A DNA stretch of 64,000 bases, taken from assembly GCA_022578605.1 (NCBI GenBank), contig MU394052.1, positions 1,054,001 to 1,118,000 of the forward strand. The letters run 5' to 3'. How positions within the stretch are numbered: the first letter of the stretch is position 1; each line of letters starts with the position of its first letter. The notes under the pieces are model-generated. The model was not told where the DNA came from and made no database searches. It saw only the letters and a list, made by a program, of their open reading frames with translations. Source of the stretch: Camillea tinctor. Its lineage: Eukaryota > Ascomycota > Sordariomycetes > Xylariales > Xylariaceae. The translations under genes and the position numbers were made by a program. Of this stretch, positions 58,815-64,000 are shown piece by piece.

Positions 58815-59769
58815 CTTCTAAACAGGCAATATAGGTAAAATAAGGAGTGGTGATGAAGAATGTAGCTATAGATGATCGAATTAGAGAAACAACAAATTTA
58901 TTACTGGCAGCTCATACACCCCCTTAACATTAGGATTCAATGGCTTTCATTGTCAAAAGACGGGAGGACGAGGATATATAAATGTATCGAGTAAACCCAT
59001 GTACTACAGTTAGGGGGGAAAAAAGAAACAAGAAAAATATGTAGCCTGCCGAGGTAAGGGGAGGAGGAAATAACTTTCTTTTGGATCCCTTAGATGACTA
59101 GCCTCGCATGTAGTTTTGTAGTCCTTCACTCGTAAATTAATCCTCTACAACGTTGCAAAACAATGCCGTAGAGAAAGATAGAAGGCTGAACGATAGACTC
59201 GACATAAACTTTTGTCCTAGCCTCCTGAAATCGGCTTAATTCAATAGGCCGTAGGCCGTGCGGTGCAAAATTCCGTCCGGTAGCCTACTCCGTTTGCGAA
59301 AACACCAATTGGTGATTGGTGAATATACGCTATCCACATCGTAACGCCATCGCTTGAATCAAGGGATGGACGGGTTATGCAGAACGTTGCCCCTTTTGAG
59401 TATTCTATCCATCGTGCAAATAAGGGTCCGGTAGGCTAGTAGTTATAGCGGTGGGTATTGTCATTGTGTTGCAGCGCAATTGTGGTCTCAATGCTACATA
59501 GTCGTCATTAGTCTTTATCGAGCTCATAAACTACCCACCTAATAAACGCCTTCAGCAGTTGAACATAATCGTAGATACCTAGTCAAGCTTTGGCAAGTAG
59601 AAATAAGTTCGGAGATAGCTTAGCTCATGATATTAGTTATCATCATTCTCATCTATCTTCATGCATACTAGGTGGTCATCAGTTCTTCTTTGTCATTACC
59701 GAACCTCTTTATCAGATCATCTAAGATATGACAATAGAAACCCCGTCTCCTATACGCCATATATACCAA
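58815..59769. other. Intergenic region between MRE11 and the lactonase-like gene
   Basis: No gene supported. Ordinary mixed-composition intergenic DNA. Confidence 0.45.
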
Positions 59770-62164
59770 TTATCGTTTGCGAGACCTCGTTGAAGGTATC
59801 GACTCGAATGGATCGTCGTCTGAGGGGTCGTCTGAGATCTCATCATCACTAATCTCCAAAGGCTGCTGTTGCGAAGCCTTTTGAGAGGGTCTTTGAGAAA
59901 AGTTGAGCGTCGTCTGTCGTGTCTTGGGAGCAGACGCTGCCGCTCGTGATGGTTGGGATCTCGAAGGCGCCGCTCTTGTCGTTGTTGTCGTCCCCCGCTT
60001 AGCTGGCATTGGAGGGTCAAAACCGTCATCATCCATAAACGCATCTTCTTCGTCCTCGTCATCATCGTCGTCCTGTATGAATACCTGAGCCTTGCGTCCC
60101 CGACCTTTGGCAGGTGCCTTTTTAGCTGGTGCTTTGGGAGCAGGTTTGGGTTGAGGCTTAGGCTTAGTTGTGGTTGCAGCTTTCCCTCTGCCTCGTGCCT
60201 TTGGTGCCGGTGCGTCCTCCTCGATATCGTCCATTTCTTCGTCTTCGTTGTCGTCATCCACTACCCTAGTCGTATTTTGTGCACGACCCCGAATAGAAGT
60301 AGGCTGTGACAACTCTGTGACAGATGCTGACTGATCGATTGCCTGAGGCTGGTCCTCCCAGTGACCATTCAAATCTGAATCCCATTCATCTGGTTTCGGT
60401 TTATACGCGCGTCTCTTCCCGTGCTTCTTATGACCCGCTACAAACAACTTCTCCTGCTTCTGCTTGATCTTCTCCATCGCTGCCTCCAAATCTTCGTTGT
60501 CATCCTCCAAAGATAACATTTGCTTGACTTGATCCTCCAGTGACTCAGTAACGAAATGCTCTATGACATGTTTATCATTCTTGTCAACGAATTGAGTTAC
60601 CGCATCACCAAACTGCTTTTGCGGGAGGATCTTCAAGGACTGCGCGCTTAGGAACTCCTCAACAAGTTTCCCAACTTTCAAACTATCCATATCCTCTAGA
60701 CTTGCCAATACATCCTCGGGGACGACTCCATTGGCCTTGACTTTCTCTGTTATAGGTTAGCTTTCCATCTATGAGCAGGTCTGGTCCTATATACATACTC
60801 TGTGCTGTCTTTTTACGGTAAAAGTAAACAACGTCGTTTGTGTTGGCGACCTTTCCTTGGAATTTATTTGAGAAACGTTGAGGGTTTTCTATATCATAAT
60901 GACCACCTTCTGGCGCGGTATATTCGACCTTGAGACGGATTAAGGGCAACGGGCGTTCGCTAGGGTCAAATGTGTCGCCTTGTAGGGTCTCCCATTCTGC
61001 ATTAGCCTCCTCGACCATCTCATCTACAACACCCATTAATTTACGGGTAAGCTCTTGTCGATTATCCTTTCTCTTTTCCAGGCCTTCGAATCTCTTGTCT
61101 TTTGCTAAAATAATCTCACTAGTTATGAAGGGCCTCACTGTTTTCAGCCGATGCTTCTCGACAGTGAATTCTTTCCCTGTTATGCTGAGAATAGCAACAT
61201 GCTTTGCTACAGCCTCTCCTGGTACTAGCGATGTAGCGATCGACGAACCTGGCTGCATAACATGGAAACCGGTCTCGGGATTGTGACGAGGATCGATCAG
61301 ACATTCATGTTCGTGGCCCCAGACAACTAGGTGAAGCCACTCGGGAAGCATGTTCTCTGGTAGATAACCAGTTGCCGTGTGAGCATAATGATTCTGGTGG
61401 ACCGAGAGTAGATTGAACCAATCTGTAGACTGTTGTTCGGGTCTAAACCATTGGACCCTGTGCTCCCTAAAAGTCCGGAAAAGCCGCTCATCTCGTACAT
61501 TACTCACTCCGTACAGGGCTAGTTTGGTTTGGCCTTTCTGGAGCAGGACCGGCTTGACTTCAATATTGTCTACTTCAGCATTGCGGCCATAGTAGTTGAC
61601 CAGGCCGGCAACCTGTAGCAGGTCTAGAGAGCAGAAATCTCCTTCGCCGCTGGGATCATCGTGATTGCCATGGATCGAGAAGACAGGGATTGAGATGTTG
61701 ATATCCGGATCCTCATAGTTGACATGGCCAAAGGGACTCGCAAAGACTTCATTCGCATCACTGAGGAATTGCAGTTCACATGGCTTCATTCCGAGGCAGT
61801 TCTTGCGAAGTGAACGCATCACCTGGTACATAGATAGTCTTGAGGGCTTATTTTCGTGGAATAAGTCGCCAGCTAATAGTACCATGTCAACCTAGGGACT
61901 CTGTGAGCACACAATGCCAGCCTCTCACAACTGGGCTGGAAGCTTACATCTTCAGTCCGGGCTAGGTTCATTATTTCATCGAATGTTGTCCAACCATCGT
62001 CTTTGCGGATCTGGTCACGTTCCTCATAGCCTACATGATTATCGGTGGAGACGAGTATACGGATAGTATCCGCGGCTGCTCTCGATACAGTTAATTAGCC
62101 CAGCGATGAGCAGTTGGAAACATAAAAGACGAATGAACATACCTGTGAATTGAGATTGTGCCAT
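59770..62164 (-). CDS. mre11: MRE11, nuclease of the MRN/MRX complex
   Basis: Four exons: 62164-62143, 62075-61948, 61891-60799 and 60746-59770, in phase, 739 residues. With Rad50 and Nbs1/Xrs2 it resects DNA ends, signals breaks and acts in meiosis and telomere upkeep. Phosphoesterase motifs in order: STDNHVG (Asp19, His21), [37 protein letters not shown] and VVWGHEHEC. The MRE11 cap domain follows, and the [15 protein letters not shown] and [15 protein letters not shown] blocks are typical. The C-terminal ~200 residues are low-complexity: acidic stretches, a Lys/Pro/Ala-rich basic DNA-binding-like patch and a few RGR motifs in place of a full GAR domain. The exon 2 acceptor is a tandem GAGCAG, so a form one residue longer (start 62078) is possible. 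Confidence 0.96.
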
Positions 62165-63171
62165 CTCTGTCTACTATGCGATGTCCAATTGTTCCGATTG
62201 GTTGATTATATCTATCTTACTTCAAGATTATCACATACTAATGTGGGTGTTAGTGTTTGATGTTGATGTTGGTGTCTACTTGTAGGATGGTGTTCGGGGC
62301 AAGGAGACAGGCAGACTTACAGGGTCTTGGTCTCAGCATTTAAACTTACCTAATAATAGCTAGGCACATTAGGTACATATCTGTAGGTACATACAACTAA
62401 ATAAAGTCTGGGAGCACAGAGAACAAAGACGCGCAAATCGATCGCGTTGAACCCCACTATAGTAGACTCGAAGTCACGTGCCCTGCCACTTGTAGATATG
62501 CATGTACCATATAGGTCTACCTGCTACATAAAGCTTAATATGTCACATTAAATAAACTTAACTTAGTGTAAATAAGGCATCATGTGCCTGATATAGTAAG
62601 TGAAACACAGAATATGCTAGTTAGGTAGATGCATCCGCTAGGGTAATGTAAATTGATGAAGCGCTAGTAGTACGAAGTAATAGTTGTACCAGTTACATGT
62701 GATACTGAAGTTGCTGCCAAAAACCCAAGATTGCATAATTGATCCATATTCCCTTGTTGCCCGTCTGCTTTACAATTCCGGCCGAAGCCCTCAAAGCTTA
62801 CACAACTAGTCAAAATCAACCATGCAAACCCGCTGCCCGTGGATGTGAAGAACAAAAGGTATCCCCACCGCTCAACAAGCATCACTCCCCAAAAATGTGG
62901 GTGGTTTCGAAGTTTGGACCACCAGTCCACCATCATCGAAGATGCTGTTGATGCCCAAGAACGCCTATCCCCTTTAAAGCCCAAGCCAAGAAGAAAGCAA
63001 AGAAAAGGAGAGCTAGATAATCGAAACCGAACCATACGATGATCCCCAATAATGCAAGATACTGCGTGTCTCAACAATACCCATAGGAGAATGCAACCCG
63101 GAAGGAAAAAAAAGAAAAGAAAAGAGAAGAAAGAAAAAAAAACCGTCTGCCCTTTGATGTTCTATGCAATC
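62165..63171. other. MRE11 promoter and 3' region of the next gene
   Basis: No gene supported. Rich in TACCTA/TAGGTA and TACATA words at about 62345-62400. Confidence 0.45.
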
Positions 63172-64000
63172 TTAAGCCCTCGCGGCGAGCTCTTCCTTGT
63201 CGATCTTCTCCGCAATACTTTCCCACCATACCCCATGAGCGTCTCGATCCACAACGCCAACCCTAACAATCTCGTCAACCATCTCTCTTACCTTCTCTAC
63301 AAATTCTGGCAGCCCTAATCCGGCAAGCCTCTCACCGGCTGTGCTAGTAGCCTTCACCTTTTCGCTAGCCGACCCAGCCTGTAGTCTAACTAGAATGTGT
63401 GCTCTTACACGCGCAAGGAGCAGTCGCATAACCGGCTCTCTAGGCTCTGTGTTATCGCGCTTAGCTTCTACACCAGCCGCGAGAACCTTTGTTACAAGTG
63501 CCTGTAGATGACCCTTCGTTGCTGCCGGCATAGAACGCCCAGCTTCGAGGGCTGCCATAACACCATGTACAGCCGTGGACTGGCTGAGAGGTTTGGTGGT
63601 GTCATCCATAGATTCGAGAACAGTGAATATACGGCCAGCCTCCGTCTTCCATGGTGTTCGAACATCACGCTTCAACATGTTCTTACATTGTAGCAAGATA
63701 GCACCTGCTATAACAATGCGTAGGGTCTGTTGCCCAATACGTGCGCGGCGCCTTGTATCAAGAGCTAGTGGCTCCGGGATGGTATCTGGGGACGGAGACG
63801 GTTGGGTAAACTCGTCTAGTAATACCTGCCAATAAATCTTGTCTGGAGTGGGCCGTGAACGCGGGTGATTGATCCCTTCGGGATCACGACGAGCCGCTTC
63901 AGCATACACCTTGCTGCGTGCAGTGCGCCACGAAGCCTCTGCACGAACAAGCGTCGTTATGCCCTTGTCTACTTCTTCGGCGAATCTCTTCGCTTCGTAA
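63172..64000 (-). CDS. C-terminal part of a probable TCP11/SOK1-family protein, cut by the window edge
   Basis: An open frame enters at 64000 (first full codon Tyr of YEAKRFAEEVDKG) and ends at 63172, giving about 275 residues. There is no start in the window, so the gene continues to the right. The text is mostly helical: RIGQQTLRIVIAGAILLQC, NMLKRDVRTPWKTEAGRIF, and a C-terminal LPEFVEKVREMVDEIVRVG. The order (YEAKRF block, WKTEAGRI block, helical end) recalls the C-terminus of fungal Tcp11/Sok1 proteins, which are linked to cAMP/PKA-related growth control. I judge this from general resemblance, so the name is tentative. Confidence 0.6.
   Translation of the reverse strand, partial: YEAKRFAEEVDKGITTLVRAEASWRTARSKVYAEAARRDPEGINHPRSRPTPDKIYWQVLLDEFTQPSPSPDTIPEPLALDTRRRARIGQQTLRIVIAGAILLQCKNMLKRDVRTPWKTEAGRIFTVLESMDDTTKPLSQSTAVHGVMAALEAGRSMPAATKGHLQALVTKVLAAGVEAKRDNTEPREPVMRLLLARVRAHILVRLQAGSASEKVKATSTAGERLAGLGLPEFVEKVREMVDEIVRVGVVDRDAHGVWWESIAEKIDKEELAARA

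Noticed and set aside
1..64000. CRISPR arrays, operons, bacterial-type promoters, a secondary-metabolite cluster or viral insertions
   Set aside because: None seen. The window is eukaryotic, with no regularly spaced repeats, no PKS/NRPS/terpene genes and no recognisable viral proteins.

Overview
The window is nuclear DNA of a filamentous ascomycete (Pezizomycotina). The genes have many short introns (about 50-130 nt) with GTRNGT-type donors. The recognisable proteins are fungal in type, including a 4066-residue TOM1 HECT ligase and a secreted GH5 endoglucanase. Intergenic DNA is full of TACCTA/TAGGTA words. A Sordariomycete is my best guess, by inference only. Exon structures below were built by hand; every spliced model was checked for reading phase.

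Layout, left to right: 5'-truncated window edge with the 3'-incomplete end of a small membrane protein (minus, 1-537); a 3 kb gene-free stretch; a seven-exon multi-pass membrane protein (3553-5418, +); an unrecognised 490-residue protein (7683-9155, +); ribosomal protein eS8 (10314-11055, +); a GYP5-type TBC Rab-GAP (11854-14961, minus); a TA-flanked, extremely AT-rich transposon-like element (15561-16721); a long gene-poor stretch holding an intron-containing tRNA-Ala(AGC) at 20379-20483; TOM1 (23912-36636, +); GH5 endoglucanase (37485-38987, minus); mitochondrial uS19m with a 16-nt microexon (40011-40535, +); TAF10 (41177-41809, minus); CTF8 (42939-43403, minus) divergent from eS6 (43869-44951, +); PRPP synthetase (45679-47195, minus); a gene-poor stretch; a Ser/Ala-rich single-pass membrane protein (50161-52287, +); ERD2 (53953-54794, minus); a WSS1-like WLM metalloprotease (55693-56784, +); a metallo-beta-lactamase-fold lactonase-like enzyme (57876-58814, minus); MRE11 (59770-62164, minus); and the C-terminal part of a probable TCP11/SOK1-family protein running off the right edge (minus).

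Most of the content is core housekeeping: cytosolic and mitochondrial translation (eS8, eS6, uS19m), transcription (TAF10), DNA repair and chromosome transmission (MRE11, CTF8, WSS1-like), nucleotide metabolism (PRPP synthetase), membrane traffic (GYP5, ERD2) and ubiquitin (TOM1). CTF8, MRE11 and the WSS1-like protease all act on damaged or replicating DNA, but they are dispersed and I see no functional cluster. No biosynthetic cluster and no clearly new system is evident. The parts most worth a second look are the 1.16 kb TIR element with internal palindromes, the GC-rich intronless lactonase-like gene, the uS19m microexon, and the two unrecognised proteins.
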